Origin: Nitrospirota bacterium
GTDB taxonomy: Bacteria > Nitrospirota > UBA9217
DNA length: 5,072 bases
Direction: 5' to 3'
Assembly (NCBI GenBank): GCA_021788515.1
Contig: JAJYKN010000159.1
Location: 1-5,072, forward strand
Shown here piece by piece: positions 1 through 5,072 of the stretch. A model generated the notes under the pieces. That model was not told the DNA's origin. It saw only the letters and a program-made list of their open reading frames with translations, and searched no databases. Positions within the stretch are counted from its first letter, which is position 1, and the number at the start of each line of letters is the position of its first letter. The position numbers and the translations under genes are program-made.

Positions 1-1367
1 ACCAGGACAACGATGTCCGTCACCTGGGCGCCGCGCGCCCGCATGGCCGTAAACGCGGCATGTCCCGGCGTGTCGAGGAAAGTGATGTCCCGTCCCTTCA
101 GGCTGACCTGATAAGCGCCGATATGCTGAGTGATCCCGCCCGCTTCCCTGGACACGACGTTCGTCTCCCGTATCGAATCAAGGAGCGAGGTTTTTCCGTG
201 GTCCACGTGACCCATGATTGTGACCACCGGCGGTCTCGCGACCATGGTCTCGACGGCATCAACGACCTCCGTCAGCACGTCCTCGGCGGATTCGATGTTT
301 GCAATCTCGGCTTTCACGCCGTACTCCTCGGCCATAAGCAACGCCGCGTCCATGTCCATGGGCTGGTTCTGCGTTGCCATGATGCCCATGGCCATGAGTT
401 TCTTGATGACGTCGCCCACTTTCTGGCCAATAACCTCGGCGAATTCCTTTATCGTACAGCCTTCCTGGATTTTCACGACCTTCTTCCGAGGCTTGGTAAT
501 CTCTGAAACTTCCGTCTGCGGGCCGCCGTGCCTGTCGTCCTTCTTGTGCGGCTTTTTGCCGATAGGAAGCGTCTTGAGGTCGGGAAGCTTTTTGAAAGAC
601 GGTTTATCCCTGAATTCCCGTTCTTTTTTCTGATCGAAGTCGGGCTGCTTCTTTTGCCACTTCTTCTTTGCAGGCTTGCCCGGAGGGGGAGCCAGGGACG
701 GCGGTACCTGTGAGGCCGCTAAGACGGGCGATCCAAAAGTCGTTTTTGTAAAGGGTCGGGCGCCCGGGCGAGGGGCAGGTCCACCCGGCCGAGGGGCAAA
801 ACCACCTGGCCGGGGCGCAGCGCCACCAGGCCTGAAGGGTTGCTGAAACCGTGTTGATGGCCCGGATGGCGGTCCTGCAGGGTGCCCCCGGTCCGGTTGT
901 TGCTGTTGTGGCTGGAGCTGCGCAACGGGAGGAACCTGAGCAGGCGGTGCAGCCTGCGGCTCTTCTACGGCAACAGGTTGAGTTGGTTTTGTTTGTCCCG
1001 GAGGTGGAATGAGTGGTGGAGCGGGCATTTCCGGTTTCGGTGGCGGTGGTATCACCGGCGCCGGTTTTGGTTTTGTTCCGGGCTTTTCAAGGGTGGAAGA
1101 AAACTTGCCGATCAACGCAGCGGCCTTCTTTAATCGTTCTTCTTTCGAAAGGAGCGGATCGACGGCGTCTTTTTCCTTTTTTGTCTTCTCTTTTTCCTTC
1201 TCTTTGCGCGTTGCTTTCAGTTTCTCGATCAGGGATTTTGTCTCTTTATCGTCGAGGCCGCTGGATGCAGTTTTCCCTTTGATGCCCATCTTTTCGAGCA
1301 CCGAGACAAGGTCCTTGCTCTCAACTCCCATTTTTTTTGCCAGCTCATGTACCCTGATCACGGTCAT
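1..1367 (-). CDS. infB: Translation initiation factor IF-2, N-terminal 455 residues (3' end beyond window)
   Basis: IF2 is the GTPase that brings initiator fMet-tRNA to the 30S subunit and promotes 50S joining. Reading from ATG at 1367, residues 1 to about 50 form the first IF2_N domain (starts [15 protein letters not shown]). A Lys/Glu-rich stretch follows (about 54-66), then a long Pro/Ala/Gly/Gln-rich linker (about 95-235) and a Lys-rich segment. A second IF2_N domain spans about 297-350. The G domain then begins: P-loop GHVDHGKT at 386-393, switch I GGIT at 410-413 and the G3 motif DTPGH at 432-436. The NKxD motif, domain II and the C-terminal tRNA-binding domains lie past the left edge. 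An in-frame TAG lies 9 codons upstream of ATG 1367 and no other start codon falls between. The Shine-Dalgarno is weak (GGGGGT, 1383-1378, 10 bases away). It is the last visible gene of the rimP-nusA-ylxR operon. Identity is certain; only the window edge truncates it. Confidence 0.98.
   Translation of the reverse strand, partial: MTVIRVHELAKKMGVESKDLVSVLEKMGIKGKTASSGLDDKETKSLIEKLKATRKEKEKEKTKKEKDAVDPLLSKEERLKKAAALIGKFSSTLEKPGTKPKPAPVIPPPPKPEMPAPPLIPPPGQTKPTQPVAVEEPQAAPPAQVPPVAQLQPQQQQPDRGHPAGPPSGPSTRFQQPFRPGGAAPRPGGFAPRPGGPAPRPGARPFTKTTFGSPVLAASQVPPSLAPPPGKPAKKKWQKKQPDFDQKKEREFRDKPSFKKLPDLKTLPIGKKPHKKDDRHGGPQTEVSEITKPRKKVVKIQEGCTIKEFAEVIGQKVGDVIKKLMAMGIMATQNQPMDMDAALLMAEEYGVKAEIANIESAEDVLTEVVDAVETMVARPPVVTIMGHVDHGKTSLLDSIRETNVVSREAGGITQHIGAYQVSLKGRDITFLDTPGHAAFTAMRARGAQVTDIVVL
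759..833 (-). repeat. 21-base tandem repeat coding RPGGxAP in the IF2 linker
   Basis: Inside infB, residues 179 to about 203 read as consecutive seven-residue units of the form RPGGx[23 protein letters not shown], then a partial RPGA. At DNA level this is a degenerate 21-base tandem repeat; third positions differ between units. It lies in the disordered Pro-rich linker between the two IF2_N domains. Such linkers vary widely in length among IF2 proteins, so I read this as local slippage-type expansion of a flexible spacer rather than a folded domain. Confidence 0.8.
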
Positions 1368-1436
1368 AAAATCGCATACCCCCGGACGGTTCTAAGTAAA
1401 TGTCCACTTACCACTTAGTGAATAGAATATTTTACT
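1368..1436 (-). other. AT-rich ylxR-infB spacer with small direct and inverted repeats
   Basis: This 69-base gap is visibly more AT-rich than the flanking genes. On the plus strand it contains a perfect tandem heptamer CCACTTA (1404-1410 and 1411-1417). It also has an inverted repeat, CTAAGT (1392-1397) against ACTTAG (1413-1418). In infB mRNA this would allow a weak 5-6 bp hairpin with alternative registers just upstream of the weak infB ribosome-binding site. No U tract follows, so it is not a terminator, and I see no convincing promoter. It may modulate infB translation, or it may be neutral spacer. Confidence 0.4.
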
Positions 1437-2018
1437 CTACTCACTGATATTTATCAAGCCTTTTAATCTCTGCGACTGGTCCCACAGCGCGTCTGCAAGC
1501 CCTTTGTCGAGAATTGCGACGACGCCGACGAGCTCCCGGTTCAGAATGCCTCCGAAAACTTCCCGAGTGAAGAGCGTTTCGTGACGGATCGATTCCCTGC
1601 CGTGGACCGACAGTTTTTCCCGTGTGCCGTCCGAAAGATCGCGGGCATAGAGCAGGAGTTCCACCCGCCCCTTCTCCAGCGCATCGTGCACCGCAGAATA
1701 TCCAGCAGCCAACTTTCCTGCTTTCATCGAGATCGCAAGCAGCTCCTTGAGCTTCCCGGTAATACTCGCGGTGAGCTGGGACAGAAACGTCTCAACATCC
1801 GGAGGCCGGACTTTGAGTCGCAACGCCCTTCCCAGCGCTTCTTTCGTCAGCGCCTTCGCAATGCACTCTTTTTTAGGGCAGACATAGGCGGCGCGGCCGG
1901 CCAGTTTTTCCCGATAGTCGATGAGGAGGCCGTCAGGACCGGCGATGAGCCTCACCACCTCGTCTTTTTTGAACAGTGATCTGCAGCCTATACACGTTCG
2001 TTCCGGTTGATGTTTCAT
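1437..2018 (-). CDS. ylxR: YlxR (DUF448) RNA-binding domain fused to an L7Ae/YlxQ-like domain
   Basis: This 193-residue protein has two parts. Residues 1 to about 80 are a YlxR domain: the signature RTCIGCR at 7-13, the GRAAYVC motif at 41-47, and four cysteines (C9, C12, C47, C52) spaced like a metal site or structural knuckle. Residues about 90-175 resemble the L7Ae/L30e/YlxQ RNA-binding fold, with ISMKAGKLAAGYSAVHDAL at 96-114 followed by a hydrophobic VELLLYARDLSDGT strand-loop. In Firmicutes the two are separate adjacent genes, ylxR and ylxQ, in the same place between nusA and infB; here they form one ORF. Bacillus YlxR is reported to bind RNase P RNA and modulate its activity; whether this fusion does so is inference. 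ATG 2018 is the only start that keeps the first CxxC motif. Its GAGGA lies only 2 bases upstream, an unusually tight spacing. It begins 24 bases after the nusA stop, so it is very probably cotranscribed. Confidence 0.93.
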   Translation of the reverse strand: MKHQPERTCIGCRSLFKKDEVVRLIAGPDGLLIDYREKLAGRAAYVCPKKECIAKALTKEALGRALRLKVRPPDVETFLSQLTASITGKLKELLAISMKAGKLAAGYSAVHDALEKGRVELLLYARDLSDGTREKLSVHGRESIRHETLFTREVFGGILNRELVGVVAILDKGLADALWDQSQRLKGLINISE

Positions 2019-2042
2019 GTTCCTCGCGAATGTGCTTACCGT

Positions 2043-3395
2043 TTACTTTCCCAACAGCGCGCGGGCAGATACCAAGATCTTTTGTGCTGTTTTTTCGCCG
2101 ATGCCGGGCACGGCCAGAATTTCCTCATCGGACATGGCAGCTATCTTTTCAACAGTGTCGTAGCCGGACGCCTTGAGCTGTTCTGCCGTCTTTTGTCCCA
2201 CGCCGTCGATAACGGTCAGATCAACGCCGGTTTCTGCAGTCGCCGCGCCGCTCTCCGTTGCCTGGGCCTCCAGAGTTTCCGCGGCTTCCGTTTCCTCGGC
2301 CATTTTGCGCGTCTCTTCGACGATGGCGGCCTCGATCTCCTGCTCCCGTTCTTTCTGGCGTTCCTGATCGTATTCGGACTCGCTCAGAATGTCGATCTTC
2401 CACCCTGTCAGCTTCGCGGCAAGTCTGACGTTCTGACCTTTTTTGCCTATGGCCAGGGAAAGCTGGGAATCGGCAACCACGGCCAGCGCGGAGCGGTCTT
2501 CTTCGGTCACACCGACCTTCTCGACCACGGCCGGGCTCAGAGCTTTCGCAATAAAGATGCGCGGGTCTTCGGACCAGGGGATGATGTCTATTTTCTCTCC
2601 CCGCAGTTCCCGGACCACGGCTTGGACACGGGAGCCTTTCATCCCGACGCAGGCGCCGACGGGGTCAACCTGGGATTCCTTGGAGGAAACGGCGATCTTG
2701 GTGCGGTCGCCGGCCTCGCGAACAACGCCCTTGACTTCGACGATGTTCTCATAGATCTCGGGCACTTCCATTTCGAACAAGCGCGAGACGAAATCGGGGT
2801 GGGCGCGGGAAAGCACGACCTGCGGTCCCTTCGACGTGTCCCGCACCTCCATGACAAAGGCGCGCACGCGGTCTCCCCTGCGGTAGCTCTCGCGGGGCAC
2901 CTGCTCGCGCGCGGGCAACACGGCTTCGGTCTTGCCGAGATCGATGTAATACGCGCCCTTTTCATGACGAAGTACGATGCCGTTCACAAGCTGGCCGATC
3001 TTGTCGTTGAATTCCTTGAAAATAACGTCGCGCTCGGCTTCGCGCACTTTTTGCACAATGACCTGTCGCGCCGTCTGGGCCGCGATCCTGCCGAACCCCT
3101 GGAACTCCACCTGGAGCGGCACTTCGCCGTCCATTTGCGCTTCAGGATAGAGCGTCAGGGCCTCATCCAGGGTTATTTCCTCGTCGGCATTCACTACGTC
3201 CTGGACGACCTTCTTATAGGCGTACATGACGATATCTCCCCGCTTCGGATCGATCTGTACGGCGATCCGCTGCGCGCCATACTTTTTCTTTGCCGCGCTC
3301 ACGAGCGCCGACTCGACGGCTTCGATCACCATTTCCTTGGAAATGCCCTTTTCTTTGCTGATCTGGTCGATCACATGAATCAATTCCTGACTCAT
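2043..3395 (-). CDS. nusA: Transcription termination/antitermination factor NusA
   Basis: This 450-residue protein binds RNA polymerase and nascent RNA to control pausing, intrinsic termination and antitermination. Domains in order: the polymerase-binding N-terminal domain at about 1-125 (ends near ARQVIVQKVREAERD, typical of NusA); the S1 domain at about 135-200; KH1 with GMKG at 251-254; KH2 with GKKG at 317-320 in the conserved AIGKKGQNVRLAAKLTGW context. An acidic Glu/Ala-rich linker covers about 345-390. A C-terminal helix-hairpin-helix region at about 392-450 has two hairpin-like glycine motifs, IDGVG at 396-400 and VPGIG at 429-433. It is shorter than the roughly 495-residue Escherichia coli protein with its two acidic repeats. 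The start is ATG 3395, preceded by a strong AGGAGGAG 8 bases upstream and giving the family N-terminus MSQELIHVIDQI. The reading frame stays open to a TTG at 3503, but that extension would overlap rimP and shows no family similarity. NusA may regulate its own operon through the rimP leader (inference). Confidence 0.98.
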   Translation of the reverse strand: MSQELIHVIDQISKEKGISKEMVIEAVESALVSAAKKKYGAQRIAVQIDPKRGDIVMYAYKKVVQDVVNADEEITLDEALTLYPEAQMDGEVPLQVEFQGFGRIAAQTARQVIVQKVREAERDVIFKEFNDKIGQLVNGIVLRHEKGAYYIDLGKTEAVLPAREQVPRESYRRGDRVRAFVMEVRDTSKGPQVVLSRAHPDFVSRLFEMEVPEIYENIVEVKGVVREAGDRTKIAVSSKESQVDPVGACVGMKGSRVQAVVRELRGEKIDIIPWSEDPRIFIAKALSPAVVEKVGVTEEDRSALAVVADSQLSLAIGKKGQNVRLAAKLTGWKIDILSESEYDQERQKEREQEIEAAIVEETRKMAEETEAAETLEAQATESGAATAETGVDLTVIDGVGQKTAEQLKASGYDTVEKIAAMSDEEILAVPGIGEKTAQKILVSARALLGK

Positions 3396-3486
3396 AGGTC
3401 TTTCTCCTCCTGATAAATCTTTAAATATAAGAACGAGTTGCCGCGGCTTTACCGTAAGAATGCAGCTACTGCAACGACTTTTCGAC
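3396..3486 (-). other. rimP-nusA spacer with a small hairpin
   Basis: This 91-base gap is long for an otherwise compact operon. It contains a perfect inverted repeat, TGCAG-CTA-CTGCA (3461-3473; 5 bp stem, 3-base loop), an eight-base GC palindrome GCCGCGGC (3440-3447), and an AT-rich run just upstream of the nusA Shine-Dalgarno. There is no U tract after either element. The best promoter-like pairs (for example TTGCAG with TAAAGC) match the consensus poorly, so I do not call an internal promoter. Confidence 0.4.
3404..3411 (-). promoter_or_regulatory. Strong Shine-Dalgarno of nusA
   Basis: The minus strand reads AGGAGGAG here, 8 bases before ATG 3395. It is the best ribosome-binding site in the window. 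It fixes the nusA start against the longer open frame that begins inside rimP. Confidence 0.85.
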
Positions 3487-3948
3487 TCAGAATTCCACCT
3501 CAAGAGAGGTCTTTGCTATGGCGCTCAGCGGGATTTCCATGACCGTTCCCGTTTCGAGCTCCACTTTCACTATTTCATTGACCAGGCCGAGCAGCTTTCC
3601 TTTGAACACTTTCTGGCCGTTGATCTGCTGGTACGTCTTGACCTTGATCGTACTTCCCGTGAAACGGACGAAATGCCCGGGGGTGGTCAGCGTTCGATCA
3701 AGTCCGGGGGAAGAGACTTCCAGCGTGTACGCATGAGGAATGATATCCTCCACGTCGAGAGCCGCGCTCAGGTCCCTGCTTACAGACTCGCAGTCACTCA
3801 AGGTGACCCCTGATTCCTCCCGGTCGATGAATATCCTCAAAAGCCATTTCGGCCCGTGCTTCTGGAGCTCCAGGTCCCAGAGGGAGAGTCCGAGCGACTC
3901 CAGAATCGGATCGAGGAGCTGCCGTATCTGATCCGCCATATCGGCCAT
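3487..3948 (-). CDS. rimP: Ribosome maturation factor RimP
   Basis: RimP (formerly YhbC/YlxS) is a cytoplasmic factor that binds the 30S subunit and assists its late assembly. The protein is 153 residues, the usual family size. The N-terminal alpha/beta domain (about 1-80) carries LGLSLWDLEL and the core strand WLLRIFIDRE, followed by VTLSDCESVSRDLSAALD. The hallmark LEVSSPGLDRTL begins the linker to the C-terminal SH3-like beta-barrel domain (about 90-153), which contains FKGKLLGLVNEIVKVEL. I chose ATG 3948 because GGGGGA (3958-3953) stands 4 bases upstream. A TTG at 3960 would add four residues but overlaps that Shine-Dalgarno and the terminator tail; the ATG at 3939 is a poorer alternative because it lies farther from it. 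The gene starts directly after a terminator-like hairpin, so its expression and that of nusA-ylxR-infB may depend on readthrough. Confidence 0.97.
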   Translation of the reverse strand: MADMADQIRQLLDPILESLGLSLWDLELQKHGPKWLLRIFIDREESGVTLSDCESVSRDLSAALDVEDIIPHAYTLEVSSPGLDRTLTTPGHFVRFTGSTIKVKTYQQINGQKVFKGKLLGLVNEIVKVELETGTVMEIPLSAIAKTSLEVEF

Positions 3949-3952
3949 GATT

Positions 3953-3958
3953 TCCCCC
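3953..3958 (-). promoter_or_regulatory. rimP Shine-Dalgarno abutting the terminator tail
   Basis: GGGGGA on the minus strand lies 4 bases before ATG 3948. It begins right where the U tract of the upstream hairpin ends, with no bases between. This placement decides the rimP start codon and means termination would release an RNA ending just before the ribosome-binding site. Confidence 0.7.
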
Positions 3959-3994
3959 AAATAAAAAGAGTGGGCAAATGCAATTGCCCACTCT
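3959..3994 (-). terminator. Intrinsic terminator-like hairpin in front of rimP
   Basis: On the minus strand AGAGTGGGCAA (3994-3984) pairs perfectly with TTGCCCACTCT (3977-3967): an 11 bp stem with a six-base loop TTGCAT, followed at once by TTTTATTT (3966-3959). That is the form of a Rho-independent terminator acting on minus-strand transcription. The plus-strand reading is followed by AAAA rather than a T run, so it is directional. It could end the hemB transcript. Because the likely rimP promoter lies upstream of it, it could also act as an attenuator in the rimP operon leader. Confidence 0.85.
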
Positions 3995-4014
3995 AAAAGG
4001 ATTTTCCCAGAGTG
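3989..4014 (-). promoter_or_regulatory. Candidate antiterminator hairpin competing with the terminator
   Basis: The leader RNA carries CACUCU (4014-4009), which can pair with AGAGUG (3994-3989), the first six bases of the terminator's 5' arm. Inside this pairing AAAA (4005-4002) can pair with UUUU (3998-3995) around a UCC loop, leaving a GGG bulge (4008-4006). The result is a 10 bp imperfect hairpin that excludes the terminator. CACUCU occurs again in the terminator's 3' arm, so the same segment has two possible partners. The pairing is seen directly; the regulatory role is inference. Confidence 0.45.
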
Positions 4015-4022
4015 TTACTCAT

Positions 4023-4051
4023 CTTTTAACACAGCAGCGCCGGGAATGCAA
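4023..4051 (-). promoter_or_regulatory. Candidate sigma-70-type promoter for the rimP operon
   Basis: On the minus strand, TTGCAT (4051-4046) is followed after 17 bases by TAAAAG (4028-4023). The -10 is preceded by TG one base away (4031-4030), the extended -10 arrangement. The -35 matches the consensus only in TTG, and the -10 matches four of six. Transcription would start near 4016, putting the CACUCU of the candidate antiterminator at the very 5' end of the RNA, about 68 bases before rimP. It is the best promoter-like pair I can see in the hemB-rimP gap. Confidence 0.5.
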
Positions 4052-4138
4052 GAAAAAAGTGCGCGTTCAGCCGGTTCAGACGAAATACGGCCCCACCCAA
4101 CGATGACCCGCATGAACGGAGGGAAACAGCAGCGTTCC
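4052..4138. other. Upper part of the hemB-rimP gap, no gene seen
   Basis: This stretch holds no credible coding region. A short inverted repeat (AGGGAA 4120-4125 with TTCCCT 4135-4140) overlaps the hemB stop codon but has no U tract. A direct repeat GTTCAG (4065-4070 and 4074-4079, 9-base period, plus strand) lies about 14 bases upstream of the candidate -35. It could be an operator half-site pair or chance. Confidence 0.4.
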
Positions 4139-5072
4139 CTATTTGTTCAACAACGCCGCCGCTTCTTTGGCAAAATAGGTGAGGATGATATCCGCTCCCG
4201 CTCGCTTCATGGCAATGAGCGACTCCATCATGGCGCGTTCGCCGTCGATCCATCCGAGCTTTGCAGCTGCCTTGATCATGGAGAACTCACCGCTCACATT
4301 GTAGGCCGCCACGGGCAGGTTGAATTGCTGTTTGACCTGGTAGATAATATCGAGATAGGCGAGCGCCGGCTTGACCATCACGATGTCGGCGCCCTCGTCG
4401 ACGTCCAGCGCCACTTCACGCAAGGCCTCTCGGCTGTTCGGAGCGTCCATCTGGTATGAACGCCGGTCGCCGAACTGCGGCGTCGATTCCGCTGCCTCGC
4501 GGAAGGGTCCGTAGAAGCTTGACGCATATTTGGCTGCGTAGGACATGATCGGCGTATCGGAGAAGCCCTCGCTGTCGAGCGTATGCCTGATGGCGCCGAC
4601 CCTGCCGTCCATCATGTCCGAGGGCGCAACCATGTCCGCGCCTGCCTTGGCATGGGAGAGCGCTTCTTTGGCCAGGAGCTCCAGCGTGGCGTCGTTCTGC
4701 ACGGTATTGTTTTTGATCACGCCGCAATGGCCATGACTTGTGTATTCGCAGAGACAAACATCGGTGATGACAATGAGTTCCGGCAGTTTGTTCTTGATGG
4801 CTTTGATTGCGTGCTGGACAATGCCTTCGTCCGAATAGGCCTCACTGCCGACCTCATCCTTGTGCTCAGGCAAGCCAAAGAGCAGCACCCCGGGCACGCG
4901 AGCGGCGGCGACGCGCTCGATCTCCGGGCCAAGCTGATCCACCGACAGGTGGTAGTTTCCGGGCATCGAGCCGATCTCATTGCGCACGCCACTGCCGGGC
5001 ACAACAAACATCGGGAAGATGAAATCATCCACCGACACATGCGTCTCGCGCACCAGGCGGCGGATGCTTTCG
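4139..5072 (-). CDS. hemB: Porphobilinogen synthase (delta-aminolevulinic acid dehydratase), N-terminus beyond window
   Basis: HemB condenses two 5-aminolevulinate molecules into porphobilinogen, the first common pyrrole of haem, sirohaem, cobalamin and related tetrapyrroles. About 310 residues are visible, ending in a TAG at 4139. The frame stays open to the right edge, where residues resembling RRLVRET of the family N-terminus appear, so probably only 10-20 residues are missing. The GTG at 5053 is an internal codon. The catalytic lysines are visible: the Schiff-base Lys in [11 protein letters not shown] (codon 4372-4370) and the second Lys in [13 protein letters not shown] (codon 4531-4529). 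The metal site [14 protein letters not shown] has all three cysteines (codons at 4756, 4750 and 4726), marking the zinc-dependent class rather than the Asp-rich magnesium class. It lies 190 bases upstream of rimP, with a promoter and a terminator-like hairpin between, so it is probably a separate unit. It looks complete and functional within the window. Confidence 0.98.
   Translation of the reverse strand, partial: ESIRRLVRETHVSVDDFIFPMFVVPGSGVRNEIGSMPGNYHLSVDQLGPEIERVAAARVPGVLLFGLPEHKDEVGSEAYSDEGIVQHAIKAIKNKLPELIVITDVCLCEYTSHGHCGVIKNNTVQNDATLELLAKEALSHAKAGADMVAPSDMMDGRVGAIRHTLDSEGFSDTPIMSYAAKYASSFYGPFREAAESTPQFGDRRSYQMDAPNSREALREVALDVDEGADIVMVKPALAYLDIIYQVKQQFNLPVAAYNVSGEFSMIKAAAKLGWIDGERAMMESLIAMKRAGADIILTYFAKEAAALLNK

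Noticed and set aside
1345..1377. Ten-codon open frame (ATG 1377 to TGA 1345) overlapping the infB start
   Set aside because: Its ATG directly abuts the weak GGGGGT with no spacing, so initiation there is unlikely; probably chance.
60..1395. Several plus-strand open frames opposite infB
   Set aside because: They overlap each other in different frames, have low-complexity translations, and lie fully opposite the certain IF2 reading frame.
2007..3413. 468-codon open frame on the plus strand opposite nusA
   Set aside because: It is the antisense shadow of nusA: the composition is rich in His, Arg, Leu and Phe, there is no recognisable family, and nusA is unambiguous on the other strand.
3396..3503. 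N-terminally extended NusA starting at TTG 3503
   Set aside because: The extra 36 residues overlap the rimP end and resemble no NusA; ATG 3395 has a strong Shine-Dalgarno.
3949..3960. Upstream TTG start for rimP
   Set aside because: It would sit on the Shine-Dalgarno GGGGGA and the terminator tail and adds residues not typical of the family; ATG 3948 has a suitable site.
3949..4138. Search for a tRNA gene (the metY position in Escherichia coli)
   Set aside because: No cloverleaf arms, T-loop GTTCRA context or CCA end could be seen in this gap.
4120..4140. Inverted repeat at the hemB stop as a hemB terminator
   Set aside because: Only 6 bp of stem, a 9-base loop and no U tract follow; the hairpin at 3994-3959 is the real terminator-like element.
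4046..5022. Open frames on either strand overlapping hemB in other frames
   Set aside because: HemB is complete in motif content across this stretch; the others have no family resemblance and no ribosome-binding sites of note.
5051..5053. GTG as the start of hemB
   Set aside because: The frame remains open upstream and shows the family's N-terminal residues before it, so the real start is outside the window.

Overview
The window is a conserved bacterial core-gene block. All five genes lie on the minus strand, so transcription runs from high to low coordinates: hemB (5' end cut off at the right edge), rimP, nusA, a fused ylxR/L7Ae-type gene, and infB (3' end cut off at the left edge). The rimP-nusA-ylxR-infB order is the classic transcription/translation operon of bacteria. 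The moderately GC-rich sequence (by eye, not computed), hemB just upstream of rimP, the YlxR-L7Ae fusion and a NusA with one compact C-terminal helix-hairpin-helix tail fit a Gram-negative-type lineage such as Desulfobacterota (former Deltaproteobacteria) or Nitrospirota. That placement is inferred from impressions of the proteins, not from any search.

Layout from high to low coordinates. hemB (5072-4139) encodes porphobilinogen synthase of the cysteine-rich, zinc-type class. The 190-base gap between hemB and rimP (4138-3949) is the only sizeable non-coding stretch. It holds a candidate extended -10 promoter (4051-4023), a possible alternative hairpin (4014-3989), a strong intrinsic terminator-like hairpin with a U tract (3994-3959), and then directly the rimP ribosome-binding site. 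rimP follows (3948-3487), then a 91-base spacer, nusA (3395-2043), a 24-base spacer, the ylxR/L7Ae fusion (2018-1437), a 69-base AT-rich spacer with small repeats, and infB (1367-1, first 455 codons).

Functionally, rimP, nusA, ylxR and infB link ribosome assembly (RimP), transcription elongation, pausing and termination (NusA), RNA binding (YlxR/L7Ae) and translation initiation (IF2). hemB belongs to tetrapyrrole synthesis and looks like a separate transcription unit, because a promoter and a terminator-like element lie between it and rimP.

The most interesting signal is that rimP leader. A terminator sits about 11 bases upstream of the rimP start, downstream of the likely promoter. Its 5' arm can also pair with a copy of the same hexamer at the predicted 5' end of the transcript. 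This has the architecture of a transcription attenuator controlling the whole operon. I see no mobile element, CRISPR array, tRNA or rRNA, and no evidence of a wholly new system; everything else is ordinary core genome.
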